This document shows, piece after piece, positions 12,051 to 20,077 of a stretch of DNA of 64,000 bases. The stretch lies in assembly GCA_963729115.1 (NCBI GenBank), contig CAVSMR010000025.1, forward strand, positions 248,001 to 312,000. The letters are read 5' to 3'. The notes beneath the pieces are model-generated. The model worked only from the letters and a program-made list of their open reading frames with translations, was not told the DNA's origin and did not search any database. A program made the translations under genes and the position numbers. The stretch is from Actinophytocola sp963729115 (lineage in GTDB: Bacteria; Actinomycetota; Actinomycetes; Mycobacteriales; Pseudonocardiaceae). How positions within the stretch are numbered: the stretch's first letter is position 1; the number at the start of each line of letters is the position of its first letter.

Positions 12051-12356
12051 GTCACTCCCCCAGCTCGGCCGGTCGACGGATGATGGGCGGGCCATCGCCG
12101 GTCTTTCGGAGGGAGTCGCGCCGAGGATTGCCGATATAGCAGGACAGTTGGTGAGCTTCATCCGATCGTGATCAGACCAATCCGGGGCGCCCGCGGCTAC
12201 GAATGCCGGGGTTCCCGGTGCGCGCCTTTGCCGTCACGGCGTAACGAAATGGTCACGTCGACGGGGCCGGCCCATCCGCCCCGAGAGCCGGCCCCGAACC
12301 CCTGGTGTTCGCGTCACGATCCACTGAGGACACAAACACGGGAGAGTTCACCAGCC
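12051..12356. promoter_or_regulatory. Divergent intergenic region with inverted repeat
   Basis: This 306 nt gap lies between the exported EEP protein (left) and the fasciclin lipoprotein (right), so it must hold both promoters. The clearest structure is a perfect 9-bp inverted repeat GGGGCCGGC / GCCGGCCCC (12263-12271 and 12287-12295, 15 nt spacer) about 60 nt upstream of the fasciclin ATG, which could be an operator or 5'-UTR hairpin. No convincing -35/-10 pair and no gene are seen. Confidence 0.4.
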
Positions 12357-13010
12357 ATGAAGCGCAAAATTCGTCGCGGCACGCTGGCCATCGGTGTCGC
12401 ACTCATCGCACTGCTCGGCACCGCCTGCGGCAGCTCCGACGAAGGAGCCTCGAGCGGCAGCGACAACGCCAACTCGGAGGCGCCACCCGCGAGCGACCAA
12501 GCCATGGCCGATCCGGCCGCGGATCTGGTCGGTCCCGGCTGCGCCGGCTACGCCGAACAGGTGCCCGAGGGCGCCGGCTCGGTCGCGGGCATGGCACAGG
12601 ACCCGGTCGCCGTCGCCGCGAGCAACAACCCGCTGCTCAAGACGCTCGTCCAGGCCGTGTCCGGCCAGCTGAACCCCCAGGTCAACCTGGTCGACACGCT
12701 CAACGGCGGCGAGTTCACCGTCTTCGCCCCCGTCGACGCCGCGTTCGCCAAGATCCCGGCGGCCACGATCGACACGCTCAAGTCCGACAGCGCCCTGCTG
12801 ACCAAGATCCTGACCTACCACGTGGTGCCCGGCCAGCTCTCGCCCGACCAGGTCGTCGGCCAGCAGGCGACCGTCGAGAAGGGCATGGTGGACGTCACCG
12901 GCTCCGGCGACGACCTGAAGGTCAACGACGCCAAGGTCATCTGCGGCGGCGTGCACACGGCCAACGCCACCGTCTACCTGATCGACTCGGTCCTGATGCC
13001 GAAGTCCTGA
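12357..13010 (+). CDS. Fasciclin (FAS1) domain lipoprotein
   Basis: The 217-residue exported protein has a signal peptide ending at a lipobox-like LLGTAC (Cys about 23; -3 is Gly, so lipidation is likely but not certain). A Ser/Asn/Ala-rich linker leads to one FAS1 domain (about 70-217) with FTVFAPVDAAF, LTYHVVPGQL and VYLIDSVLMP, as in the mycobacterial MPT70/MPT83 proteins. FAS1 proteins act in surface adhesion; in mycobacteria they often sit near SigK-type anti-sigma pairs, which are absent here. It is followed directly by a strong terminator. Confidence 0.9.
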   Translation: MKRKIRRGTLAIGVALIALLGTACGSSDEGASSGSDNANSEAPPASDQAMADPAADLVGPGCAGYAEQVPEGAGSVAGMAQDPVAVAASNNPLLKTLVQAVSGQLNPQVNLVDTLNGGEFTVFAPVDAAFAKIPAATIDTLKSDSALLTKILTYHVVPGQLSPDQVVGQQATVEKGMVDVTGSGDDLKVNDAKVICGGVHTANATVYLIDSVLMPKS

Positions 13011-13022
13011 CTCCCGATTCCG

Positions 13023-13054
13023 AGCACGCCGGCCGCAACCGCGGCCGGCGTGCT
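13023..13054 (+). terminator. Rho-independent terminator after the fasciclin gene
   Basis: A perfect 14-bp GC-rich stem (AGCACGCCGGCCGC with its complement at 13041-13054) closes a 4-nt loop and is followed by a T-rich tract (TTCCTTTTCC). It begins 12 nt after the fasciclin stop. Confidence 0.88.
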
Positions 13055-13064
13055 TCCTTTTCCC

Positions 13065-13136
13065 CGGACAGTTGATTCGGACAGTTGATTCGGACCGTCG
13101 GATCCGATTTTCGCGGTATCCCCCATACGGGGGATA
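13065..13136. promoter_or_regulatory. Tandem 13-mers and palindrome upstream of the receiver gene
   Basis: CGGACAGTTGATT occurs twice in direct tandem (13065-13077 and 13078-13090) and the next bases begin a third, degenerate copy (CGGACC). Further right is a perfect 8-bp palindrome TATCCCCC-ATAC-GGGGGATA (13117-13136). Both lie between the fasciclin terminator and the receiver-only regulator, so they are candidate protein-binding sites for its promoter. The binding protein is unknown. Confidence 0.45.
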
Positions 13137-13254
13137 TCGGGAGGCTATCCGGTCGAACCCGATGTCTCACCTGCATCACGGCGGTATCAACTTGCTGACC
13201 TGCGGCGACTCCCGGATGACAGGCCGCTCGTCCCCTGGAACGGCCCCTTGACGG

Positions 13255-13662
13255 ATGGACGGTCGGCCGATGGTGAGCGTCGTCGTGGTCGAGGACCACC
13301 GTTCACTTCGCGAGGCCCTCGTGCACGCGCTTTCGGCCACCCCCGACGTCGAGGTCGTGGGGAGCTGCGCGGACGGGGCCACCGCGGTCGACCTCGTGCT
13401 GCACGTGCGCCCGGACGTCGTGGTCCTGGACCTGCGGCTGCCGACCATGGACGGCGCGGACGTGACGACCCGGATCCTGGCGAGCTGGCCGCAGGCGCGC
13501 ATCCTCATCCACACGAGCGCCGCCGACAGCACGCGCGCCAGGACGGCAATGGCCAACGGCGCCGTCGCGACGATCGGCAAGGCACCCCACCTGGAACGGT
13601 TGATCCAGGCGATCCGGGACGTGCACACGGGGACGAGCCGCGCGCCCGGAATGGCGGGCTAG
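13255..13662 (+). CDS. Receiver-only response regulator
   Basis: The 135-residue protein is one CheY-like receiver with no output domain. It has VVEDHRS (acidic pocket), phospho-acceptor Asp59 in VVVLDLRLPTMDG, a switch Ser/Thr in HTSAADS and a Lys in ATIGKAPH. The N-terminal domain and linker resemble NarL-family regulators that lost their HTH. The start could be ATG 13255 or ATG 13270. No histidine kinase is adjacent, so it may act through protein contact or as a phosphate sink. It overlaps the next, convergent gene by 4 nt. Confidence 0.82.
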   Translation: MDGRPMVSVVVVEDHRSLREALVHALSATPDVEVVGSCADGATAVDLVLHVRPDVVVLDLRLPTMDGADVTTRILASWPQARILIHTSAADSTRARTAMANGAVATIGKAPHLERLIQAIRDVHTGTSRAPGMAG

Positions 13663-14027
13663 CCGCGGAAGTACGCCTGGGCGTCGCGGTTCCAGGCCAG
13701 CAGCCCGATGACGAGCAGGCCGAGCCCGATGGAGACCACCGAACCGGCGTCGAAGTCGACCAGGTCGATCGCGATGCTCACCGACAGCAGCACGATCGCG
13801 GTGACGCGGGCGCCGTTGCTGCCGTTGAGGATCTTCGTCGCCAGCACGATGTAGAGGACGGACATGCCGAGCACCAGCAACGTCAGCGCCGTGGCCAGGC
13901 CGCTGACCGTCACGCCGGCGCCGAGCAGGATCAGGCCGCCGAGGGCGGCGAACCCGGCGAAGATGTACAGCAGCACCGCGGCGGCGGTCACCACGCTCGG
14001 CCGCTCCAACATCGTGTAGTCGCGCAT
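13659..14027 (-). CDS. Small four-helix membrane protein
   Basis: The 122-residue protein has four predicted transmembrane segments: VVTAAAVLLYIFAGFAALGG, LATALTLLVLGMSVLYIVLA, VTAIVLLSVSIAIDLV and VVSIGLGLLVIGLLAW. The cytoplasmic C-terminus is short and basic. Such proteins are common in actinomycetes and have no assigned role. It converges on the receiver gene with a 4-nt overlap and may be expressed separately. Confidence 0.65.
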   Translation of the reverse strand: MRDYTMLERPSVVTAAAVLLYIFAGFAALGGLILLGAGVTVSGLATALTLLVLGMSVLYIVLATKILNGSNGARVTAIVLLSVSIAIDLVDFDAGSVVSIGLGLLVIGLLAWNRDAQAYFRG

Positions 14028-14099
14028 TTCGGCGGGTCCCCTCTCCCTCGCGGTCGGCCCTTGGAGGGTGCCCGGCCGGCCGCGGTTCCCGCGAGAACC

Positions 14100-14417
14100 T
14101 CAGGGCCGGGTCGTGATGTCGAACCAGCAGATGTCACCCGTGCCGACCTGGACGATCGAGGCGAACCACTGGGACTCCGCGCGCAGGCGGGTGGCCTGCT
14201 GCGGTGGGGTGCCCGGCCAGGGGGTGAAGCCCGTCCCGGTCAGGTCGCCCGGGCGGATCAGCCGGCGGTGGATGAGCTCGACGGTGACGGCGACCGTCGT
14301 GGCCAGGAGGTCGGGTTCGCCGGTGTGGCGGGCGATCAGGTCCGCGACCTGATCGAATGCCAGCCAGTCGAATCGCAGCTCGGTGACTATTTCCTGCCGG
14401 AGAACGTCGTCGACCAT
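14100..14417 (-). CDS. Hypothetical soluble protein
   Basis: The 105-residue protein has an N-terminal helical part (VLRQEIVTELRFDWLAFDQV) and a C-terminal part ending in GTGDICWFDITTRP. The internal stretch GTGFTPWPGTPPQQA is proline-rich. No family recognised. The ATG at 14417 lacks a good ribosome site, and the frame stays open far upstream, so the true start is uncertain. It stands alone between a membrane gene and a small divergent gene. Confidence 0.45.
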   Translation of the reverse strand: MVDDVLRQEIVTELRFDWLAFDQVADLIARHTGEPDLLATTVAVTVELIHRRLIRPGDLTGTGFTPWPGTPPQQATRLRAESQWFASIVQVGTGDICWFDITTRP

Positions 14418-14588
14418 TCGAGGCACCGTTTCGCGCGTTATTCCCTTCAGTGTCGGCGGCGCGCCCGGCGGCGGGCTACTCCCGTGGTGCGGCATCTCGG
14501 CAATACCGAGGATGAAGGCACCGGGCCCCGCGTGTGACCGTGGTCGGTGGCGGCCACGAAGCCACGAACCGATCGGAGACGAACCAGC

Positions 14589-14774
14589 ATGCCTGCATCT
14601 GAGCACGACGCGACGCCGCCGGCGCGCGCCACCGCGGCCAACGTGTACTCGATCGCCGAGGAGCTCCCTCCGGCGCGACTGCACTCGACCCTCGCCCGGG
14701 GGATCGTGTGGGCCGACGTCCTCGCCGACATCGCCGCCGACGAAGAGGCCCGGCGGTTGCGGGACGCGGCCTGA
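14589..14774 (+). CDS. Small hypothetical protein (61 aa)
   Basis: A 61-residue, acidic, helical protein begins at ATG 14589 behind a good ribosome site (GGAGAC). A Ser/Ala/Pro-rich start is followed by VYSIAEELPPARLHSTLARG and a C-terminal acidic helix with DVLADIAADEEARRLRD. A terminator hairpin follows 12 nt after the stop, which supports a real transcription unit. Function unknown. Confidence 0.55.
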   Translation: MPASEHDATPPARATAANVYSIAEELPPARLHSTLARGIVWADVLADIAADEEARRLRDAA

Positions 14775-14786
14775 CCCACCCGGAGA

Positions 14787-14817
14787 GAACCCGCCCGGCC
14801 CGCGCCGCGGCGGGTTT
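14787..14817 (+). terminator. Hairpin terminator after the 61-aa gene
   Basis: AACCCGCC (14788-14795) pairs with GGCGGGTT (14809-14816), extended by one G-T wobble pair, around a GC-rich 13-nt loop. The right arm runs into TTTCTCCC. Confidence 0.65.
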
Positions 14818-14860
14818 CTCCCGTGGGCCGGGCCCGGAAGGTAGGGCCGCCTGACGACAG

Positions 14861-14896
14861 GCGAAGGGGCGCCCCGTCCACGGGGCGCCCCTTCGC
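14861..14896. terminator. Bidirectional hairpin at the convergent boundary
   Basis: A perfect 16-bp stem (GCGAAGGGGCGCCCCG and its complement) with loop TCCA lies 5 nt beyond the C-methyltransferase stop. It has no T-run on either strand but is placed to terminate the sugar operon from the right and any readthrough from the left. It marks the left edge of the biosynthetic locus. Confidence 0.7.
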
Positions 14897-14901
14897 CTAC
14901 G

Positions 14902-16122
14902 TCAGCTGATCTCCACCTCGGGCACGTACCGGATCCACTTGCCGCCGGCCGCCCGGAACGCCTGCTCCTTGGCCATGATCTCCTCGGCGTGGTTCCACGC
15001 GAACAGCAGCGCGTAGTCCGGGTACGGGTCCGCGAACTCCGCCGGCGGCCGCACCGGCAGGTGCGAGCCCGGCACGAGGTGCCCCTGCTTCGCCGGTGTC
15101 GAGTCGCACACGAACGGCACCAGGTCCGTGCCGATGCCGCAGTAGTTCGTCACCGTCGAGCTCTTGCCCGGCGCCCCGTAGCCGACCACCCGCTTGCCCT
15201 GCGACCGCAGCTCGCGCAGCAGGCTCACCAGGTCGGACCGGATGCGGGCCACGTTGCGACCGAACTCCGCGAGCGTGGCCGGCTCGTTGAGCTTGCCGGC
15301 CTCCTCCTCGGCGAGCAGCTCCCCCAGCCGCGCCGACGGGGTGCGGGCACCCGGCCGCGCGATCGTGTACCGGACCTCCCCGCCGTGCATGGCGATCCGC
15401 TCCGCGTCGACGAGCTCGAAGCCGAACCGCTCCGCCATCGCCCGCACCGACGTGGCGCTGAAGTAGAAGACGTGCTCGTCGTAGATCTGGTCGAACGCCA
15501 TGCCGTTCACGATCGTGGCCAGGTACGGCTCCTCGAACACGAACACGCCGTCCGGCCCGAGCAGCGCCGCGAGCCCGCGGAACACCGAGTCGATGTGCGC
15601 GATGTGGCAGATCGTGTTGGCACCGAACACCACGTCGGCCGGGCCGTGCTCGCCGCGCACCGCGACCGCGGTCTGCTCGTCGAAGAACGCCGAGAGCACC
15701 CGCACCCCCTTGTCGCGCGCCACGTCCGCCACGTTGCCCGACGGCTCGACGCCGAGGTGGCGCACGCCGGCCGCCGCGATGGTCGACAGCATGACCCCGT
15801 CGTTGCAGCCGATCTCCACGATGAACGGGTCCGCGCCGGTCAGCTCGGTCTCCAGGAACCGCCGCGCGTCGGCCTCGAAGTGGCTGCGGTGCCCCGCCGA
15901 GCCGGACGCGTGGTACCGGTAACCGGCGTGGTAACGCAGCTCCTGCGGGACGGTCGCCATCAGCTGCACCATCGTGCACCGCTCGCACGCGCCGACCGCG
16001 AGCCGGAACAGGAACTCCCGCTCGACCTCCTCGGGCAGCAGGAACCCGTTGGCCGTCGGCTGGTCGCCGAGGTCGACGAACTCCCGCACGGCCGCGCCGC
16101 ACACCAGGCATGTGGTGTCCAT
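14902..16122 (-). CDS. NDP-sugar C-methyltransferase
   Basis: The 406-residue protein has the three-part layout of sugar C-methyltransferases. An N-terminal zinc-binding part has paired CxxC motifs (CLVCGA and CERC). A class I SAM domain has VEIGCNDGVML (motif I, about residue 107) and FGANTICHIAHID. The C-terminal methyltransf_14 part has GYGAPGKSSTV. Such enzymes add a methyl branch at C3 (or C5) of a keto sugar nucleotide, as for mycarose or madurosamine. It is the last gene of a three-gene operon with the sugar decarboxylase and dehydrogenase, 35 nt after the former, so a pentose 4-keto sugar is the likely substrate. ATG 16122 has GTGAGG upstream. Confidence 0.85.
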   Translation of the reverse strand: MDTTCLVCGAAVREFVDLGDQPTANGFLLPEEVEREFLFRLAVGACERCTMVQLMATVPQELRYHAGYRYHASGSAGHRSHFEADARRFLETELTGADPFIVEIGCNDGVMLSTIAAAGVRHLGVEPSGNVADVARDKGVRVLSAFFDEQTAVAVRGEHGPADVVFGANTICHIAHIDSVFRGLAALLGPDGVFVFEEPYLATIVNGMAFDQIYDEHVFYFSATSVRAMAERFGFELVDAERIAMHGGEVRYTIARPGARTPSARLGELLAEEEAGKLNEPATLAEFGRNVARIRSDLVSLLRELRSQGKRVVGYGAPGKSSTVTNYCGIGTDLVPFVCDSTPAKQGHLVPGSHLPVRPPAEFADPYPDYALLFAWNHAEEIMAKEQAFRAAGGKWIRYVPEVEIS

Positions 16123-16157
16123 GGAATCCTCACCGTCCTGTCGTGACCGTCCGGTCA

Positions 16158-17132
16158 TCACTCGGCCCCGCTGTCGGGCAGGTCCAGCCACCACTGGCTC
16201 GCCCGGGCCCACTCGATGGTCTTGATCAGCCCGTCGCGCAGCGACGTCTCCGGCCGCCAGCCCAGCACCCGGCCGGCCTTCGCGTTGTCCGGCACGCGCC
16301 GGGCGAGGTCCTGATAGGACGATCCGAGCTTCTCGGCGGTGTCGACGTCCACGACCTCGGCGCTGCCGGTGAGCTCCGCGATGAGCCGCACCGCCTCGCC
16401 CACGGTCGTCTCCACCATGCTGCCGATGTTGAACACCTCACCCGACGCGGCCGGGTCCTCGCCGGCCCGCAGCGTGCCCTCGACCGCGTCCTGGACGAAC
16501 GTGAAGCAGCGGGTCTGGCGGCCCTCGTCGTAGATCACGAGCGGGCGGCCGTTGAGCGCGCGGTGCACCGACCGGCTGACCACGTAGGCGGGACGCTGCC
16601 GCGGGCCGTACACGTTGAAGTAGCGCACGATCGTCGCGTCGAGGTCGTGCTGGCGGGCGAACGCGAACGTCAGGTGCTCGGCCAGCGCCTTGCTCGACGA
16701 GTACGACCAGCGGTCCGACGAGGTGGGACCGAGGACCCGGTCGCCGTCCTCGCGCCACGGCACCGCGGGGTTCTTGCCGAACACCTCGCTGGTCGAGGTC
16801 AGCACGACCCTCGCGCCGCCGCGGTGCGCCACCTCGAGCACGTTGCGCGTGCCGGAGAAGTTGATGTCGATGACGTCGAGCGGGCGGGCGAGGTACTGGT
16901 CGACGCCGACGACGGCGGCGAGGTGGTAGATCACGTCGGCACCGCGCGCGGCCGCGGCGAGCGCGCCGGCGTCGCGCAGGTCGCCCTCGACGACCCGCAC
17001 GCCCTCGCGGACGGCGCCGCGCGGGGCGGCCGCGTCGAACACGGTGACCTCGTCGCCGCGGTCACGCAGCCGCTCGACGAGGTGGTGGCCGACGAACCCG
17101 GTGCCACCGGTGACCAGGACTCGGGTACTCAC
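16158..17132 (-). CDS. UDP-glucuronate decarboxylase-like SDR
   Basis: The 324-residue extended SDR has the Rossmann motif VTGGTGFVGHH, IYHLAAVVG, INFSGTRNVLEVA, the catalytic Tyr144/Lys148 pair (YSSSK) and RYFNVYGPRQRP. These patterns fit UDP-glucuronate decarboxylase (UXS/ArnA-type) or a closely related pentose epimerase. Placed directly after UDP-glucose dehydrogenase, it would make UDP-xylose or the 4-keto-pentose intermediate. GTG 17132 is chosen because GGGAGG precedes it; it overlaps the dehydrogenase stop (GTGA), which indicates translational coupling. A plain 4-epimerase is the alternative. Confidence 0.82.
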   Translation of the reverse strand: MSTRVLVTGGTGFVGHHLVERLRDRGDEVTVFDAAAPRGAVREGVRVVEGDLRDAGALAAAARGADVIYHLAAVVGVDQYLARPLDVIDINFSGTRNVLEVAHRGGARVVLTSTSEVFGKNPAVPWREDGDRVLGPTSSDRWSYSSSKALAEHLTFAFARQHDLDATIVRYFNVYGPRQRPAYVVSRSVHRALNGRPLVIYDEGRQTRCFTFVQDAVEGTLRAGEDPAASGEVFNIGSMVETTVGEAVRLIAELTGSAEVVDVDTAEKLGSSYQDLARRVPDNAKAGRVLGWRPETSLRDGLIKTIEWARASQWWLDLPDSGAE

Positions 17133-18526
17133 GACGCCTCCCACAAGGTCGTGTCGGCCGGTGGTGGCGCGAGTGCCTCGCCGCGGCCGATCCCGCGGTA
17201 GACGAACCCGGCCGCCCGCAGCGCGGCGATCCGTTCCTTCGAGTAGTAGGCGCGCCCGTCGAGGACCACGCAGCCCGCCACGACGGGCAGCGCGGTGAAG
17301 TCGAGGTGCTCGAAGTCGCGGTGCAGCGCCAGGACCGCCACGCAGTCGGCGTCGCGGACGGTCTCCTCGACCGTCGCCGACGGGGCGATGCCGAACAGCG
17401 GCTCGATCTCGTCGGACTTGACCAGCGGGTCGTGCACCCGCACGGTGGCGCCGGTCTTGGCGAGCGCCTTCACGACGTCGGCCGTCGGCGTGGCGCGCAG
17501 GTCACCGGTGTTGTTCTTGAACGCCAGGCCCAGCACCGCGATGGTCGACCGGGCCGGGTCCTTGCCCTGGCGGACCAGCTCGTCGATGGCGAGCTGCGCC
17601 GTGTACTCGGGCATGCTGTCGTTGGCCTCGCGGCCGGCCGCGGCCGTGCGGATGTCGATCCCGTGCCGCTGCGCGGAGTTCCACACCATCCACGGGTCCT
17701 TGGTCAGGCACGAGCCGCCGACGCCGACGCTGGGCAGCAGGATGTTCACGTTGCCGGTGCCCTTGGGGATCGTGTTGGCGGCCGAGACGACGTCGAGCAC
17801 GTCCACGCCGTACAGCGCGCAGAACTTGGCCAGCTCGTTGGCGAGCGCGATGTTGAGGTCGATCCACCAGTTGCTGGCGAGCTTGACGATCTCGGCCGCC
17901 TCCAGCGAGTCGCGCTGGATCACCTCGACGCCCAGCCCGCGGCGCCAGAACTCGACGACGTCGCGGACGCTGTCCTCGCCGTACCCGCCGGCCACGATCG
18001 GGAACGCCCGCAGCTCGGCCAGCGCCGTGCCCTCGGCGAGCCGTTCGGGGGTGAACGCGAGCCCGAAGTCGACACCGCCGCGCAGGCCGCTGCGCTCGAG
18101 CTCGGGCAGCACGATGTGGCGCGTGGTGCCCGGCGGCACCGTGCTCTTGAGGACGACCAGGTGGCCGGGCCGCAGGTGTTCGGCGAGCGCCCGGCACGCG
18201 CCGCGCAGCTGCTCGTCGGCGAGCGAACCGTCGTCGCGCACGGGGGTGCCGACGGAGATGAGGACGACGTCCGCGCCCGCGGTCTCCGCCATGTCGTTCG
18301 TGACCCGCAGCCGGCCCGACTCGATACCGCGGAAGACCATGTCGGCCAGCCCGAACTCCTCGATCCCGAAGTGGCCCCGCGCCAGATCGTCGACGAGCCG
18401 GGGATCGCTGTCGATCCCCACGACGTCGAATCCGCGGTCGGCCAACGTCGCGGCAATGCACGAGCCGACATACCCGAATCCGATCACGGCGACCGTGAGT
18501 TGCCCGCTGTCAGGCAGGAATCGCAT
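17129..18526 (-). CDS. UDP-glucose dehydrogenase-type nucleotide sugar dehydrogenase
   Basis: The 465-residue protein has the NAD-binding VAVIGFGYVGSCIAATLA (residues 12-29), ISVGTPV, LKSTVPPGTT, FTPERLAEG, the catalytic Cys273 in GGSCLTKDPW and a C-terminal UDP-binding domain with VLGLAFKNNTGDLR. It would oxidise UDP-glucose (or an NDP-hexose) twice to the uronic acid. It is the first gene of the sugar operon; the divergent aminotransferase lies across a 216 nt promoter region. Dehydrogenase plus decarboxylase is the route to amino-pentoses of enediynes such as calicheamicin and maduropeptin. ATG 18526 follows TGGAGA. Confidence 0.9.
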   Translation of the reverse strand: MRFLPDSGQLTVAVIGFGYVGSCIAATLADRGFDVVGIDSDPRLVDDLARGHFGIEEFGLADMVFRGIESGRLRVTNDMAETAGADVVLISVGTPVRDDGSLADEQLRGACRALAEHLRPGHLVVLKSTVPPGTTRHIVLPELERSGLRGGVDFGLAFTPERLAEGTALAELRAFPIVAGGYGEDSVRDVVEFWRRGLGVEVIQRDSLEAAEIVKLASNWWIDLNIALANELAKFCALYGVDVLDVVSAANTIPKGTGNVNILLPSVGVGGSCLTKDPWMVWNSAQRHGIDIRTAAAGREANDSMPEYTAQLAIDELVRQGKDPARSTIAVLGLAFKNNTGDLRATPTADVVKALAKTGATVRVHDPLVKSDEIEPLFGIAPSATVEETVRDADCVAVLALHRDFEHLDFTALPVVAGCVVLDGRAYYSKERIAALRAAGFVYRGIGRGEALAPPPADTTLWEAS

Positions 18527-18742
18527 CCACGTCTCCAATCGGTGGTCGCGGGCATCGCACACGCGGGCCCGCCGCCTGGCACCCATCGTGGTCAGGTTCC
18601 CTGGCGCGCAACGACTCCTCGCTTGCCCGCGCCCGAACAGAGCACGCGGGAAGACGCGCCGGGCCGGCCCGCACTACGGAAGGTGCGCCGAAGGCGGGCG
18701 CGTGACAGCGTCGGTGGGACCGACGCGCGCGTAGGGGAGCCC

Positions 18743-19900
18743 ATGGACAACCTGATCAACGTCATGCAGCCGTGTCTCGGGGAGCAGGAGCTCGCCGCCG
18801 TGCGGGAGGTCTTCGAGAGCAACTGGATCGGCCGCGGGCCGCGGACCGCCGAGTTCGAGACGCGGTTCGCCGAGCACATCGGCGTCGGCCGGGACCACGT
18901 GACGTCGGTCAACTCGTGCACCGAGGCGACGTTCATCGCCATGGAGCTGTTCGGGGTCGGGCCCGGCGACGAGGTCGTGCTGCCGTCGGTGAGCTTCGTC
19001 GGCGTGGCCAACGCGATCGCCGCGCGCGGGGCGCGGCCGGTGTTCTGCGACGTGGACGCCGCCACCCTCAACCCGCGGCTGTCGGACATCGAGGCGGTGC
19101 TGACCCCGCGCACGAAGGCGGTGGTGGTGCTGCACTACGGCGGGTACCCGGGCGAGATCGTGGCGATCGCCGAGCTGTGCCGGGAGCGGGACATCAAGCT
19201 GGTCGAGGACGCGGCCATCGCCATCGACTCCCGTGTGGACGGTCAGGCGTGCGGCACGTTCGGCGACGTCGGCGTGTGGAGCTTCGACCACGGCAAGATC
19301 GTGGTGACGGTGGACGGCGGCATGCTGTACGTGCGCGACCCCGAGCTCGCCGCCCGCGCGCCGAAGGTGGCCTACCTGGGCATGGAGCAGCGCAGCGGGT
19401 ACGACCAGGCGATGCGCGCGCAGACCCGGTGGTGGGACTTCGACGTCACGTCGTTCTCCCGCCGCTCGACCACGAACGACGTGCTCACCGCGATCGGCAA
19501 CGTGCAGCTGAGCCGGCTGCCGGAGTTCATCGCGCGGCGCAAGGAGGTCGCGGCGCGCTATGACGCGGGCTTCGCCGACCTCGCCGGGCTGCGCTGCCCG
19601 CCGCCGTTGCCGCCGGGCCACGAGACGTCGTACTACCTGTACTGGGTCCAGCTGGACCCGGCCGTCCGCGACAGCGTCGCGCGCGACCTGTACGCCCGCG
19701 GCGTGTACACGACGTTCCGCTACCCGCTGCTGCACCGCATCCCCGCGTACGGCTCGACGGCGGTCCTGCCGGGCGCCGACGCGGCCGCGGCGAGCACGCT
19801 GCTGCTGCCCATGCACCAGGCCCTGTCCGACGACGACGTGTCGCGGGTCGTGGCCGCGGTCAACGAGTGCGTCACGACCCGCACCGCCCGCGCGGCATAG
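18743..19900 (+). CDS. DegT/DnrJ/EryC1-type sugar aminotransferase
   Basis: The 385-residue PLP enzyme has SVNSCTEATFIAMELFGVGP, LPSVSFVGVANAI, VVVLHYGGYPG, VEDAAIAIDS and the Schiff-base lysine Lys185 in WSFDHGKIVVTVDGG. It would transaminate a keto NDP-sugar; with the neighbouring pentose enzymes the likely product is a 4-amino-4-deoxy-pentose. ATG 18743 is supported by GGGGAG. It is transcribed away from the dehydrogenase operon and ends next to a palindromic repeat block. Confidence 0.9.
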   Translation: MDNLINVMQPCLGEQELAAVREVFESNWIGRGPRTAEFETRFAEHIGVGRDHVTSVNSCTEATFIAMELFGVGPGDEVVLPSVSFVGVANAIAARGARPVFCDVDAATLNPRLSDIEAVLTPRTKAVVVLHYGGYPGEIVAIAELCRERDIKLVEDAAIAIDSRVDGQACGTFGDVGVWSFDHGKIVVTVDGGMLYVRDPELAARAPKVAYLGMEQRSGYDQAMRAQTRWWDFDVTSFSRRSTTNDVLTAIGNVQLSRLPEFIARRKEVAARYDAGFADLAGLRCPPPLPPGHETSYYLYWVQLDPAVRDSVARDLYARGVYTTFRYPLLHRIPAYGSTAVLPGADAAAASTLLLPMHQALSDDDVSRVVAAVNECVTTRTARAA

Positions 19901-19917
19901 CCCAAGCGCAGCCGCCG

Positions 19918-20077
19918 AACCCCGCGAGTCCCCCGCACAGGACCGCGAGTCCCCCGTTCCGGACCGCGAGTCCCCCGATGCGGCGGGCGCCCGGCGTGCG
20001 GTGCGGCCGTCGCGAACGGGGGACTCGCTGCCTGGAACGGGGGACTCGCGCGCTGGAACGGGGGACTCGCGGGGTTA
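19918..20077. repeat. Intergenic block of 21-nt repeats, three direct plus three inverted
   Basis: The core GCGAGTCCCCC occurs three times at exact 21-nt spacing (19924, 19945, 19966). Its reverse complement GGGGGACTCGC occurs three times at the same spacing (20018, 20039, 20060). The outermost copies extend to a 17-bp inverted repeat (from AACCCC on the left to GGGGTT on the right), so the block can fold into one long cruciform. It fills the gap between two convergent genes and its right edge contains the stop codon of the membrane gene at 20075. It may act as a bidirectional terminator or be a REP/MITE-like element. Confidence 0.85.

Noticed and set aside
19918..20077. CRISPR array
   Set aside because: Spacing of 21 nt leaves no room for spacers, the second half is inverted, and no cas genes are present.
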